From: Stenopsyche tienmushanensis
Lineage: Eukaryota; Arthropoda; Insecta; Trichoptera; Stenopsychidae
NCBI GenBank assembly: GCA_008973525.1
Contig: WACJ01000254.1
Location: 372,001-436,000 of the forward strand
Reading direction: 5' to 3'
Length of the DNA: 64,000 nucleotides
A model generated the notes under the pieces. That model did not search any database and was not told the origin of the DNA. It saw nothing but the letters and a program-made list of their open reading frames with translations. Position 1 is the stretch's first letter. Every line of letters begins with the position of its first letter. Shown here piece by piece: positions 26,801-32,936 of the stretch. A program made the position numbers and the translations under genes.

Positions 26801-29800
26801 CATAAATTTACCTGAGCAAGATCCCATCCTTTGACAACTTTAATGGTTGCAAATATCATATTTTGTCTCATTCTTAATTGCTTTCTTTGCCATAAAGCCA
26901 GCAACTAATAAAAAATAATATAAATTAATAAAAAAGAAGCATTTAGTATATAAAAATAAATACATATGTATGATGTTTAAACTTGTACCTTGTCGTATCT
27001 ATGCTGTAATGCTTGAGCAGCATCGATTGCTTCCTGCGCGGGAGGTGGTAAAGCTAGAGCGGCTGCCGGCACGTGGGCCTCTCCAGCACCGGTACGCACT
27101 CGCCAACGACTACGTCCTGATACATCAACTACACTACAAGATGCACCTTTTTCTAACGAGACCTGCAAAAATATATTTTTTAATTAAAAAACTCATGTCG
27201 TTCATTAAAATAATTACTAGATAAATAACTTACACTGCCGCTGTTATATGCGCACACAGCAACAGCCTTTAATGGTCTTGTAACAGGTTGTCTCCTTAAT
27301 TTAATAGGATAAATACTTTCAGCTTTTGTAACCAGTCTAGCAACAACTTCCCCGCGCAGATTCAACTCCTCTCTAATTTCTTGCATACCACGCAATAATT
27401 GTTCTCCCTGATCAAGAGTAAATTCTGATTGAGAGAATGTGGTGTTCAAAATTTCTTCACGCCTAATAAAAATAAAAAAAATGAGTATGACCATATATTT
27501 ATACAATACAAATTTATAGTTATTTTTCATTATATACTTTGATATCCATTTTTCTCCTTCCTTGACTTCTTGGAAAAAGTTATGATAAGCAGTGGTATCC
27601 TTAAGATGTGTTTCTAAGCAAACTGTGAGTTGTAATACCCATGCCCACTGAGATTGCATCACCTTGTGTTTTAAAAATAAATAAAAATTATTAATAAAGT
27701 TCAGATTTTTTGTACATAGATCAAAATTGGAAGTGATTGTTATAAAAAATACCTGTAAGTGAGTTTCAATGGTTTTGCTAGCTGGATGTTGCTGAGAAAT
27801 TATTGCTTCGCCTCTATCAATAACAGAACTAAATTGCAGTTCTCTTTTCTCGATTGAAGACAAGAGTTGCTGAAAATATATACGACAGATAAGAAAAACT
27901 TACTTTCTTGGCAATTATGAAATTTAAAAAAATGTTTTACAAATTTGCAGAAAAAAATTATTTAAGCCAAACCTCGTTTCCATTCCCAAATGTATGCTAA
28001 AGTAAAATATAATCATTGACATAAGTTATATGATAAAAAGAAAAACATGCAATATTTTTACAATTGAATAGCTTTTATTTTAAGATGTAAAAATAAACAC
28101 TACTTACTTCATAATATTCTTCAATAGCTGTCAAGTTGATATGAGGATCAGCCCAATCACGAGAAAGTTCAATCTGTTCTTTTTCATTTAGCCAATTAAG
28201 TTCAGCAGATGCTGTCTGTAAAAACTCTTGTAAAGTATCCAAATCTGACATTCTAAAATAAAAATTCAATTAGTTTTCTTAGTATCATATCTATTTAAAA
28301 TATAAAATACCCCTTATAGATTTATAGTGTAGTTAATTACCGTTTTGTAGATGTTGAAAGTAGTTCAGCATAAAGTTTTTGTAGTTGTCCGAGATGTTGA
28401 TTATAGAGTCCCAATTCCTCGCCACTGAAATTGGCCCTCGCTTGTACGCATTGTTCCACCTAAAAATGATAAGAATGAATTTGTTTTAAAAAAGTTCACT
28501 ATTTTTAAAACAAAACTAACAAAATATTATCTTTACCTTTGAATGAAATTGGTCAATTGTTTTATGTTCTCTCTGATGTCTATCTAATTCTTGTTGGACA
28601 GTAGGCAAATCAGAACCATAATCTGCCTCATGAAGTTGTTTCTATGAAAATAAATGCATATAATAAGCAAATGTGATGAAAACTAATTGAAACATATATA
28701 TATATATATATCATCATCATAATACAGTCATATAGTTCACTGCAGGACTAGGATTTATATATATGTTATTTTTAATTTACCAGTCTATCACGACACCAAT
28801 CAGCACATTCCATCAAATAAGTGAAATGCGCATTAGTATCTGCTACTCTTGTTTCTAAAACAGTCCTCGTCTCTCTTCGGACGGTGGTTTGTTGAACAGG
28901 CACACTTAATCCACCTAATCGTTGTATGATACGACTCTGAAAACTGGTACGCAGTGTTAACCAGCGTTGATGTAACTCTGTCACCCTGAGAAGAAAAATT
29001 GAATATATATTTAGATAATTACATTCAAAAACAGTATAAATACCACGCTTATATTCTTTCGTTTACCTCGAGTGAAGTTCATGAGTTTGGCTGTAACGTC
29101 CTTCCCTGAGTTGGCGAACATCATCGAAAAGGCTTTGAATAGCAGAATCAGTACTGCGTAAAGTTCCTTCAATTTGTTCAGCCGCCATTTTGGCTTCTGT
29201 AGGATGAGCACCTCTATCTAATCGTCTAGATTCAGAATCAATACGACGCTCAATGGAATCTAAAGCCGTATCCGATTGCTTAATTTCTCTGTAAGGAATT
29301 ATAAATGTTATTAATTAAGACATTAAAGAAATGAAATATTGACAGTCTCACGGAACAGATTCGATATGAAATTAAATTACCTGTGAACTTTCTCAGCTAA
29401 TCTTTGCAGTCTTTCAAGTCGTCTAATTTCTTCTTGAATATCTCTTTCGCGTTCTTGATGAGCCATCATTAAGCGACTCCAATTTTGCTCTAAGACCTCT
29501 GATCTCAACTCGGGTTCGATTTCACAATCGCCCATGGATTCAAAGTATTTCTAATGAATGTAAACATTGATAAGTTTTTTATTTGGGGTAAACTTATTGA
29601 TATCAACATAAAATAACAAATTTATACCTCAAGTTCTTTATATACATGTTGTAATTTCTGCTTATCACGTTGTTTGGGAGGCACTTCTTCATTCTTAAAT
29701 CTTTGTGACTCATTCAAGAGTTTTTTCATTTCAATTAAAGTGGACGGGAAGGAGCGATCCTGATTATAATTCAATTTAAATGCAATCAATTTTTTATTAT

Positions 29801-31434
29801 AAAATTAAATAGAATTTACAATGATTTTTATTTACCTGCATGAGCATAGATTTTTCTCTTATCCATAGATGTAAAGTGGAGGCAATTTCGCGATATTGAG
29901 CGGCACGTTGTTGAGCCTCCATATCGTATAGTGGATGCATGCTCGGTGGTTCAGGGAATACATCATAAAGAGAAGAAATATAAGTGATAAGAGATTTCTC
30001 ATCAGGTTCGTGGGTATCCACATCTGAAAAAATAGTTTAAGTCATAAATTAATAAAATGTTAAAATGCACCTGTAAATTACTTGTGTCAAATCCAATTCT
30101 TTAAGACAGGTTTTGAAACTAATTTTACAAAACATAGTTAGGGTTGGTTAATGAAGCATCACATAAACAATAGACACTTGTGGCTATTGTTCAAAAATAA
30201 GTGTGTGTTTTATTGTGCACGCTTAATAAAACATGGCAGGTCTCGGTGACAATGGTGCGTTTAAAATGAATTGCATCAATAAGCATTTCAATAAATAAAA
30301 TCTATGATCTATTATATTATATAAAAGACACAATCATAATAAATAGAGTTTAAATGAATTATACCTTCGGGGTCGAGAAGTCGAGTAACGCCATACTCTT
30401 TTTCGACCACGTGAAACGCAGATTCCAATCTTTCACGAACATGACGACTCCTAATCGAAATAAAAATATAAATTAGATATATTTTGTACAGTATAAAATA
30501 TTAATTTATTATTGTACTATTGTGATGTATTTGAAATTATTATCCAGAAATATATGTGAAGATGATGAAACTCAGTTAGGAAGATTTAAATTTTGCTGGT
30601 ATGCTAAAATGTAATTTTAAAAAGAAAAATCTTTAGGTTTATTGATTTTTAATGATCTCAGATTATGATAGGTTTTGATAAATTATTTGAATAGTATGAA
30701 TGTACTGCCTTCAAAATAAATCACTAATATGACGTTTCGAAATCAACATTGAAACAGATCTCATGACTTGCATATATTGTGTGAGAAAGCAAACTGATCT
30801 CGATGAGAAACCGATGACATCATCGTACAAATATACAAATCTTTTGTATAATAAAAATCAATAGCAAATTTTAATGACCCCAAATACTTCTTAAAAGGTT
30901 GTTTGTTTATTGCATTATATGTATGAAAAAAGAGATATTATGAATCGATAGCCAAATTGCGAACTAGTTATTTTTACACAGATAGCTTTAAAATGAAACA
31001 CTTAAATGAAACAATAAGGCATCTTGTAAATTAACTTTAAGAATTTTGGGATAAGCATCTCTCATTGTTCATTCCAAGTGAAAAACTCCAAACAAAGAAG
31101 TGAAAAAACCGGAAAACAGTTCTTAACAAGAGCGTTCATCAATTCATCACATCCGACACTGTTGGCAATGGGTTGACATCAAAATGCACTTCGCCAACGG
31201 AAATTCTCATTATACAAGCGTTTCTAAAAAACATACTGACCTAATGTTGCGCCAATCGATGAGGTCCGGTCTGTTACGATGGATGAGGGCATTAAATGCA
31301 AGACCATCCCTCCAGGAAGATGTGAAGTCGTTGACTCTGACGCCTGGATATTTAGCAGTGGAGCGTTGAGCCCAGCGCAGAAGTGCTTCGCGAGCAGTCA
31401 CGTTCGGCTCTTGACCCACCACAATATCAGATAT
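1..31434 (-). CDS. shot: Spectraplakin (short stop/MACF1/dystonin family), partial, 25 exons from CH2 to plectin repeats
   Basis: Giant cytoskeletal linker that joins actin to microtubules and membrane-associated sites. The exons on the minus strand, in order, are 31434-31241, 30450-30365, 30023-29836, 29759-29628, 29550-29381, 29288-29067, 28985-28781, 28641-28537, 28459-28341, 28252-28108, 27869-27753, 27662-27538, 27462-27234, 27162-26989, 26904-26812, 26725-26551, 23276-23061, 22926-22830, 20599-20479, 20392-20160, 20083-19933, 18221-18138, 15723-15490, 3110-2998 and 2895-1. Every junction has GT..AG ends and the phases add up exactly, so 6,623 bases read as about 2,207 residues without a stop. 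The domain order CH2, plakin domain with internal SH3, plectin repeats is diagnostic of spectraplakins. The gene continues past the left edge (rod, EF hands, GAS2 expected) and, for CH1-containing isoforms, to the right of 31434. Exon ends are my own splice calls and are not checked against RNA. Confidence 0.95.
2998..3110 (-). CDS. shot: Spectraplakin linker exon between plakin domain and plectin repeats
   Basis: This 113-base exon has acceptor TTGTTTTCAG and donor A|GTGAGT. It reads from phase 0 as [14 protein letters not shown] and so on, ending KSE with the last codon split into the plectin exon. It can be entered in phase from the plakin-domain exon at 15490 across a 12.4 kb intron, or from the small ATG exon at 3186-3227. 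That makes it the shared junction of two isoform types. Confidence 0.88.
3186..3227 (-). CDS. shot: Candidate alternative first coding exon of spectraplakin (14 codons)
   Basis: On the minus strand GTCAACATGAATG begins a 14-codon reading [14 protein letters not shown] that ends in AGA|GTATGTAT, a good donor in phase 0. Joined to the linker exon at 3110 it gives an unbroken reading into the plectin repeats. No convincing acceptor lies just before the ATG, so it looks like a transcription-start exon rather than an internal one. The predicted product begins with an acidic, Tyr-rich leader and lacks the CH and plakin domains. This is inferred from splice signals and phase only. The alternative is a chance ATG and donor in intron DNA, but the exact phase fit argues against that. 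Confidence 0.65.
3228..4160. other. Intron DNA upstream of the alternative first exon
   Basis: Very AT-rich. If the 3186-3227 exon is used, its 5' untranslated region and core promoter should lie here. A TATA-like CTATAATATA lies about 20 bases upstream of the ATG on the minus strand, too close for ordinary use. No other gene is seen. Confidence 0.4.
4280..4645. promoter_or_regulatory. GC-richer block, possible regulatory region for the short isoform
   Basis: About 360 bases of clearly higher GC and CpG content sit inside very AT-rich intron, about 1.1 kb upstream (minus sense) of the alternative ATG exon. It contains an inverted CCAAT box (CTGATTGG near 4570), a CAGCTG E-box, CACGTC, and on the minus strand an initiator-like TTCAGTCGG. 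Both strands hold short ORFs (4410-4643 plus, 4387-4163 minus) with no recognisable domain. Regulation is inferred from composition and position only. Confidence 0.3.
5275..5525. promoter_or_regulatory. CpG-rich promoter-like block with TATA box and TGACGCAT palindrome
   Basis: This is about 250 bases of the most CpG-dense DNA in the 12.4 kb intron. It contains TATAAATAG at 5347-5355, which reads as CTATTTATAG on the other strand. The 13-mer ATAGCGGTGCAGT occurs at 5282-5294 and again at 5352-5364, exactly 70 bases apart; its CAGT resembles an arthropod initiator. A near-perfect palindrome TGACGCAT-T-ATGCGTCA, with bZIP/ATF-like half-sites, lies at 5475-5491. These features resemble a core promoter with a proximal control element. 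Direction is uncertain: plus-strand transcription would start near 5375, while minus-strand use could serve the short plectin isoform. No ORF explains the block. Confidence 0.4.
6177..6715. mobile_element. Probable non-autonomous DNA transposon with imperfect terminal inverted repeats
   Basis: The left end (6177-6203, GAACGTTTTTATCTTGTTGG and on) and the reverse complement of the right end (6689-6715, GGGACGTTTCTACCTTGTTG and on) agree at about 22 of 27 positions. The 0.5 kb between them is AT-rich and has no transposase. Target-site duplications are not evident, so the family is not assigned and the limits are approximate. Confidence 0.4.
6716..11360. other. Intron DNA of spectraplakin, no gene recognised
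   Basis: The stretch has mixed composition with only short ORFs lacking domains. A fragment at 9205-9230 (CCGGATAATCG and nearby GATAATCC) resembles the pogo-like ends seen near 33.8 and 55.9 kb but is too short to call. A GGATTCGAACTC block at 7403 (minus strand GAGTTCGAATCC) resembles a tRNA/SINE B box without a foldable T-arm. Nothing else is supported. Confidence 0.4.
11365..11564. mobile_element. 200-bp MITE, PIF/Harbinger type
   Basis: The 5' arm starting GGCCTGATCCACACTATGGT is repeated as its reverse complement at the 3' end. The arms stay similar for about 70 bases on each side (shared GGTTCGATCTCGCTC and CAAATATTCT blocks), so the element is nearly a fold-back. It is flanked by TAA at 11362-11364 and TAA at 11565-11567. 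A 3-bp TWA duplication with GGCC-starting ends is typical of PIF/Harbinger elements. There is no coding capacity. The well-preserved arms suggest fairly recent activity. Confidence 0.75.
11575..11952 (-). other. Unidentified 126-codon open stretch, GC-richer than the surrounding intron
   Basis: On the minus strand, from about 11952 to 11575, one frame stays open for about 126 codons. It includes [22 protein letters not shown] and [17 protein letters not shown], with several Cys and no low complexity. There is no ATG at its 5' end and no clear acceptor or donor. It may be an isolated exon of a nested gene, a decayed gene fragment, or part of a mobile element starting just beside the MITE at 11365-11564. 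I do not recognise the family and assign no function. Confidence 0.3.
11993..12013. repeat. (TA)n microsatellite
   Basis: About ten TA units (CTATATATATATATATATAT) form a simple repeat within the intron. Confidence 0.85.
12014..13800. other. Intron DNA, no gene recognised
   Basis: Only short, domainless ORFs occur. Some CpG-richer patches near 12740-12960 and 13680-13740 have no identifiable content. Confidence 0.4.
13801..13890. mobile_element. Truncated copy of the piggyBac-type MITE
   Basis: It begins TTAACCTTTCCCTACC, carries GTGTATTTACTACAC-like and ATATCGATATGAAATATAAT blocks and a TACGGGGTT segment. All of these recur in the same order in the complete element at 18612-18769. The matching right end is missing, so this is a left-end fragment. 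Confidence 0.6.
13891..15489. other. Intron DNA, no gene recognised
   Basis: AT-rich, with only short ORFs (for example minus 14217-13936 and 15305-14949) that have no domain, start context or splice support. Nothing further is seen. Confidence 0.4.
15490..15723 (-). CDS. shot: Spectraplakin plakin-domain exon (last spectrin-type segment)
   Basis: This 234-base, phase 0 to phase 0 exon has acceptor CAAATAG and donor TTTG|GTGAGT. It encodes [16 protein letters not shown], a basic KTPKKK stretch and a helical [19 protein letters not shown] segment. It closes the plakin domain and splices in phase to the linker exon at 3110, 12.4 kb away. The exon is much richer in GC than its neighbours. Confidence 0.9.
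15724..18137. other. 2.4 kb spectraplakin intron, no other feature seen
   Basis: Strongly AT-rich with many poly(A/T) tracts. ORFs are short and lack domains. Confidence 0.45.
18138..18221 (-). CDS. shot: Spectraplakin plakin-domain exon, 28 codons
   Basis: It has acceptor TTTTTGCAG and donor AAAG|GTAATT, phase 0 at both ends. It reads [20 protein letters not shown] and on, a helix that continues the preceding spectrin-type repeat. Confidence 0.88.
18612..18769. mobile_element. 158-bp piggyBac-type MITE with TTAA target site
   Basis: TTAA at 18608-18611 is followed by CCTTTCCTTTCCC and so on. The right end reads AAGGGAAAGG followed by TTAA at 18770-18773. CC-starting inverted ends flanked by TTAA are the hallmark of piggyBac elements. 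There is no ORF. A truncated relative lies at 13801. Confidence 0.8.
18774..19932. other. Remainder of the 1.7 kb intron, nothing recognised
   Basis: AT-rich intron sequence without ORFs of interest or clear repeats. Confidence 0.45.
19933..20083 (-). CDS. shot: Spectraplakin plakin-domain exon, 151 bases
   Basis: It has acceptor ATATTAG and donor ACGG|GTCAGT. The first base completes an Arg codon from the exon upstream and the exon ends in phase 0. It encodes [20 protein letters not shown] and an [11 protein letters not shown] helix of a spectrin-type repeat. Confidence 0.9.
20160..20392 (-). CDS. shot: Spectraplakin plakin-domain exon, 233 bases
   Basis: It has acceptor TTTATAG and donor ACAG|GTAAAT, running from phase 0 to two carried bases. 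It encodes a long helix with [14 protein letters not shown] spectrin-repeat signature (here [17 protein letters not shown]). The conserved Trp in the third helix is typical of plakin spectrin repeats. Confidence 0.92.
20479..20599 (-). CDS. shot: Spectraplakin plakin-domain exon, 121 bases
   Basis: It has acceptor TTTTTTAG and donor AGAC|GTGAGT. It joins two carried bases to give [19 protein letters not shown] and a helix ending HLKD in phase 0. It is the first exon 3' of the intron that contains the nested leucine-rich-repeat gene. Confidence 0.9.
20788..20793 (-). terminator. Poly(A) signal AATAAA of the nested LRR gene
   Basis: AATAAA on the minus strand lies 100 bases after the stop codon of the LRR gene and about 190 bases before the next spectraplakin exon. 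Confidence 0.5.
20893..22446 (-). CDS. Secreted leucine-rich-repeat protein nested in a spectraplakin intron (intronless)
   Basis: This is a 517-residue single-exon gene. A hydrophobic N-terminus ([20 protein letters not shown]) is a signal peptide, followed by a short Cys-containing cap. About fifteen leucine-rich repeats of the 24-residue extracellular type follow (LDLSxNxLxxL, for example [11 protein letters not shown] and [11 protein letters not shown]). The repeats end in an LRRCT cap: NPWKCAC at 452-458 with later Cys at 485 and 494. Many N-x-S/T sites are present. No transmembrane helix or TIR domain follows, so the product should be secreted, unlike Toll receptors; it resembles insect chaoptin/connectin-type or slit-like LRR proteins. 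It lies on the same strand as its host, inside the 2.2 kb intron 22829-20600, with its own TATA box and poly(A) signal. The exact orthologue and ligand are not known. Confidence 0.9.
   Translation of the reverse strand: MNLSVIVLKNFFIFLVCMKTCSSEITCNFEIDNWSTLSCKPAGLKINEVNFSWTDMVPYSTEVFFVTMTRCNIHRIINRSVFQKFSEVKHIDLSGNLLKEIPENIFKNLPMLHSLNLSSNMLNLLNVNTFKHIEHLQVLDVSNNFLVIQNMPLLLESLKNIHILDVSDNTAVNINSELINSNIMSLKMYDTVITTGDKTAFNMPKLKNLHISSTVQIKISINIFKDTKNVTNLNLSHNGISEQIENNFLSKFSSALNIIDLSYNELTSISFDLSQLQEINLSNNKIKMLPDYLCTKECGLLVLDLSNNSLSSLSMNVFKNLKNLQVLNLSKNSLYSLPHAIFDPLLELDSLFLSSNSLNSLEEGIFSKNLYLRILDLSRNSFYNFNEKILITLKNLVFLDLEKNYLTKISSDLIISQKLFEINLGCNNLTSLPSDFFNKYVANSRKLLLHGNPWKCACINEFLKTGINKISYLKENFTDGKSVTCLQDTNTEKCSDSFYLQTSYENWHDKILNDGVC
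22475..22481 (-). promoter_or_regulatory. TATA box of the nested LRR gene
   Basis: TATAAAA on the minus strand lies about 30-35 bases before the LRR start codon. If used, transcription would begin almost at the ATG, giving an unusually short leader. Confidence 0.45.
22830..22926 (-). CDS. shot: Spectraplakin plakin-domain exon, 97 bases
   Basis: It has acceptor TTTTTTAG and donor GAGAG|GTGAGC. One base is carried in and two are carried out. It encodes [19 protein letters not shown], the WNN-containing third helix of a spectrin repeat. The following intron hosts the LRR gene. Confidence 0.92.
23061..23276 (-). CDS. shot: Spectraplakin plakin-domain exon, 216 bases
   Basis: It has acceptor GTTTTACAG and donor CAGAG|GTATTA, with one carried base at each end. 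It encodes charged helices ([40 protein letters not shown]) typical of the second half of the plakin domain. Confidence 0.92.
23735..23943. repeat. Two 90-bp direct repeats, 119-bp period
   Basis: The segments 23735-23824 and 23854-23943 share AATAAGT, GAAGTTTTATCGCAATC-like, GGTATGGCAG and ACGAACAAACAAA blocks in order and both end ATTAGA. A third weaker match (CAAACATACGAGCATTGATT) lies at 23650-23682. Unit boundaries are approximate and divergence is moderate. It lies inside the 3.3 kb spectraplakin intron. Confidence 0.65.
23944..25298. other. Part of the 3.3 kb spectraplakin intron, no gene recognised
   Basis: It contains only short ORFs on both strands (for example plus 24643-24918) without domains, plus poly(A/T) tracts. 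Nothing further is supported. Confidence 0.4.
25304..25504. mobile_element. 201-bp MITE with 26-bp inverted ends and GAAAT duplication
   Basis: The left end GGTACTATCCTGTTAACGGG and the reverse complement of the right end (GGTACAATCCTGTTAACGGG) match over about 26 bases. A second matching block TGAATTGAAAACG follows inside both arms. GAAAT at 25299-25303 and 25505-25509 forms a 5-bp target duplication. There is no ORF. The interior contains CCTAACTAAACCTAATCTAA, which only resembles the telomere repeat. The superfamily is not certain. Confidence 0.72.
25510..26550. other. Remainder of the 3.3 kb intron, nothing recognised
   Basis: AT-rich intron DNA without ORF, repeat or regulatory element that I can support. 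Confidence 0.4.
26551..26725 (-). CDS. shot: Spectraplakin plakin-domain exon, 175 bases
   Basis: It has acceptor GATCCTAG and donor GAAG|GTATGT, running from phase 0 to one carried base. It encodes helices including [20 protein letters not shown] and [18 protein letters not shown]. Confidence 0.92.
26812..26904 (-). CDS. shot: Spectraplakin plakin-domain exon, 31 codons
   Basis: It has acceptor TTTATTAG and donor TCAG|GTAAAT, phase 0 at both ends. It encodes [20 protein letters not shown] and VVKGWDLAQ. The ALW followed by W-D-L is the conserved segment just after the SH3 fold in plakins. Confidence 0.93.
26989..27162 (-). CDS. shot: Spectraplakin exon encoding most of the plakin SH3 domain
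   Basis: It has acceptor TTTTTGCAG and donor CAAG|GTACAA, 58 codons in phase 0. It begins [13 protein letters not shown], continues [19 protein letters not shown] and ends [13 protein letters not shown]. The W-x-V, V-P and PPP pattern is the embedded, atypical SH3 domain of the fifth plakin spectrin repeat. The exon is distinctly GC-rich. Confidence 0.95.
27234..27462 (-). CDS. shot: Spectraplakin plakin exon leading into SH3, 229 bases
   Basis: It has acceptor TTTATTAG and donor CAGT|GTAAGT. Two bases are carried in and it ends in phase 0. It encodes spectrin-type helices, a [19 protein letters not shown] strand that starts the SH3 fold, and ends at NSGS. Confidence 0.93.
27538..27662 (-). 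CDS. shot: Spectraplakin plakin-domain exon, 125 bases
   Basis: It has acceptor ACACAAG and donor CAAA|GTATAT, running from phase 0 to two carried bases. It encodes [20 protein letters not shown] and a helix ending GEKWISK. The QWxW-L-L signature is the conserved first helix of a plakin spectrin repeat. Confidence 0.93.
27753..27869 (-). CDS. shot: Spectraplakin plakin-domain exon, 39 codons
   Basis: It has acceptor TTTTCAG and donor ACAG|GTATTT, phase 0 at both ends. It encodes [20 protein letters not shown] and SKTIETHLQ, the standard E-K-R-E, G-E, H-P-A-S sequence of the plakin domain. Confidence 0.93.
28108..28252 (-). CDS. shot: Spectraplakin plakin-domain exon, 145 bases
   Basis: It has acceptor TATTTTAG and donor TGAA|GTAAGT. 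Two bases are carried in and it ends in phase 0. It encodes [20 protein letters not shown] and an [10 protein letters not shown] end, a spectrin repeat start typical of plakins. Confidence 0.93.
28341..28459 (-). CDS. shot: Spectraplakin plakin-domain exon, 119 bases
   Basis: It has acceptor ATTTTTAG and donor AACG|GTAATT, running from phase 0 to two carried bases. It encodes [20 protein letters not shown]. Confidence 0.92.
28537..28641 (-). CDS. shot: Spectraplakin plakin-domain exon, 35 codons
   Basis: It has acceptor TTTCATAG and donor AAAG|GTAAAG, phase 0 at both ends. It encodes a helix with [20 protein letters not shown], the conserved L-P-x-V-Q-x-E-L-x-x-H motif of spectrin repeats. 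Confidence 0.93.
28697..28712. repeat. Short (TA)n tract in a 139-bp intron
   Basis: ATATATATATATATAT in the intron between the exons at 28781 and 28641. Confidence 0.75.
28781..28985 (-). CDS. shot: Spectraplakin plakin-domain exon, 205 bases
   Basis: It has acceptor TTCTCAG and donor ACTG|GTAAAT. Two bases are carried in and it ends in phase 0. It encodes [20 protein letters not shown] and a helix ending CADWCRDRL. Confidence 0.93.
29067..29288 (-). CDS. shot: Spectraplakin plakin-domain exon, 222 bases
   Basis: It has acceptor CCTTACAG and donor CGAG|GTAAAC, with two carried bases at each end. It encodes helices including [20 protein letters not shown] and [20 protein letters not shown]. 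Confidence 0.93.
29381..29550 (-). CDS. shot: Spectraplakin plakin-domain exon, 170 bases
   Basis: It has acceptor TTCATTAG and donor CACAG|GTAATT, running from phase 0 to two carried bases. It encodes [20 protein letters not shown] and [15 protein letters not shown]. The W-x-R-L and final R-L-Q-R-L-A-E-K-V run is the first plakin spectrin repeat. Confidence 0.94.
29628..29759 (-). CDS. shot: Spectraplakin plakin-domain exon, 44 codons
   Basis: It has acceptor TATAATCAG and donor TGAG|GTATAA, phase 0. It encodes [20 protein letters not shown] and a helix ending YKELE, the start of the plakin domain just after CH2. Confidence 0.94.
29836..30023 (-). CDS. shot: Spectraplakin exon: end of CH2 and entry to the plakin domain
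   Basis: It has acceptor TTTTTTCAG and donor GCAG|GTAAAT, 188 bases. One base is carried in and it ends in phase 0. It reads [27 protein letters not shown] (split here for length), the hallmark last helix of a spectraplakin CH2 domain that completes the actin-binding module. A linker helix ending EKSMLMQ follows. Confidence 0.97.
30365..30450 (-). CDS. shot: Spectraplakin CH2 exon, 86 bases
   Basis: It has acceptor TTCGATTAG and donor GAAG|GTATAA. Two bases are carried in and one is carried out. It encodes [24 protein letters not shown] (split), the middle of CH2 with the A-F-x-V-x-E-x-E-x-G-V-x-x-L-L-D-P-E signature. Confidence 0.97.
30451..31240. other. 790-bp intron within CH2, nothing recognised
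   Basis: AT-rich intron sequence with no ORF, repeat or regulatory motif of note. Confidence 0.45.
31241..31434 (-). CDS. shot: Spectraplakin first exon of CH2, 194 bases
   Basis: It has acceptor TTGTTTGCAG and donor TTAG|GTCAGT, running from phase 0 to two carried bases. It begins [20 protein letters not shown] and contains [20 protein letters not shown] and RPDLIDW, the classic actin-binding CH signature (W-R-D-G-x-A-F-x-A-L-I-H). In all spectraplakins this exon follows CH1, which ends HFQ, but no CH1 exon was found to the right. A plus-strand ORF over this exon (31279-31632) is a shadow. Confidence 0.97.
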
Positions 31435-32436
31435 CTGCAAACAAACAAGCCATTTATTAAAATGTGCATTACAAAATTGTGCAACGAAAACGATCATGTC
31501 TTCCGAATTCGGAAAGGCTGGAATAACCGTGTACGTTTAACGGTAAAGTTACGACCTGGGCGTTCGTTTTATTGGCAATATAATTCAACGCTCAAGATGA
31601 CAGCACCAAAGACAAATATGCGATGTTTATAAGTGTGAATCCCAAATAAAAATCTTACATCCAGGGCATCATTTAGTCGCCAAGAATCTTCTATATTAAA
31701 CCGTTATTTTTGGAAATCAATATTGACGCCAATTGGATCTTCATTAATCCGATGACGAATATTCAAACTGACCACATTTCAGATTAAGCCTAATTGCATT
31801 GGATAATTAATTACAGGCCTGCAACGGACTCAAGCATCATGAAGGCGATTAAATCTATTAGAACTGGTAGAATATTCATCAATGTTATTGCCGATATAAA
31901 TCCTGATGGACAGGTGCTCTTACAACTAGAGGATCCAGAATGCTAATCGTTGCCGCTGCGGGTTAAAAACTGCTATCGGTCTTCAAGGAAATGTTGCTTA
32001 TATGAAAGCAGCCTCGTTAATTTCTGCAATATTTTACGCAAATCCCCTGTATAATCTACAGATATTTAAACATTCAATAATTTCTCCATCATTATTGCGT
32101 ATATTTCACCGATACATATTGTAATAAACTTCTTCATAAGATTTCTTTAATACTACAATCCACTATATCACTGATAAATAACATACTAATTTCTAATGAA
32201 TATTAGTTTATGACATTGTTTATATGCCATATAAAGCATTCTGTTTTAGTTTAATAATTAATCGTTATTATCTTACACGAGCGAAATGTGACCAAATGGT
32301 AACGCTTTAAATATATAAGAAAGCGTTTTATTTATATTTATGATCTGTCAGGCACCGTTATCACTCAATTGTAGTAGCCAAACATCAGTTTATTATATTA
32401 TAAATAATTTTAAATGTATTGGCAGCATCTTGACGG
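31435..32436. other. Intron or upstream DNA of spectraplakin, no gene recognised
   Basis: AT-rich DNA with no domain-bearing ORF. CH1 exons, which should lie upstream of 31434 for full-length isoforms, were looked for here and farther right and not found. Confidence 0.4.
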
Positions 32437-32500
32437 CTCAAGATAAATAGAAACTTTTCTGAAAATTGTTCGGAAGATGAAAGTCGCTGAAGAGTACAGT

Positions 32501-32553
32501 CGCGTATTTGCGATCGAATTCCAGTGATTCAGAAAGAACATTCTTGTGCGTTG
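32501..32553. repeat. Dispersed 53-bp repeat, copy 1
   Basis: It begins CGCGTATTTGCGATCGAATT and matches 55120-55172 at 48 of 53 positions without a gap. Read on the minus strand it encodes SLEF-x-RKYA-like residues, so it may come from a transposase ORF of the pogo-like element whose end lies at 33881. Confidence 0.7.
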
Positions 32554-32936
32554 ATTTCGGAAAGAGACAGAGGCGGATAAAGTCTTGCACGTTTTGGAGA
32601 TTGTGAATGAGAGACAGAGACGAAGAGTGTCTTGCGTACATCAATCATTTTAACACATTACGGGCCGCAGAATTGGGGCAAATGTGGGAGATCACATATT
32701 TAGTCGTTAAATTTCACAGTGAAAAAAATTTTTTTCTATAATTTCAGTTTTTTAGTAACGTCTTAAATATATATAAGACCATCTCACGGCAAAACTAGAA
32801 AAAAATATTGCGTTGATATATTTTTTTTTTGTACGTCAAGTTCAAATAACGAAACTCTCGAAAACACGCGTTTACGCGTGAACGGACCGCAATGTGTTAA
32901 AATTAATTCACTACTCAAAGGGTTCATTACGAGGGG

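Noticed and set aside
31279..31632. Plus ORF of 117 codons
   Set aside because: It is a shadow of the CH2 exon plus adjacent intron, with no domain.
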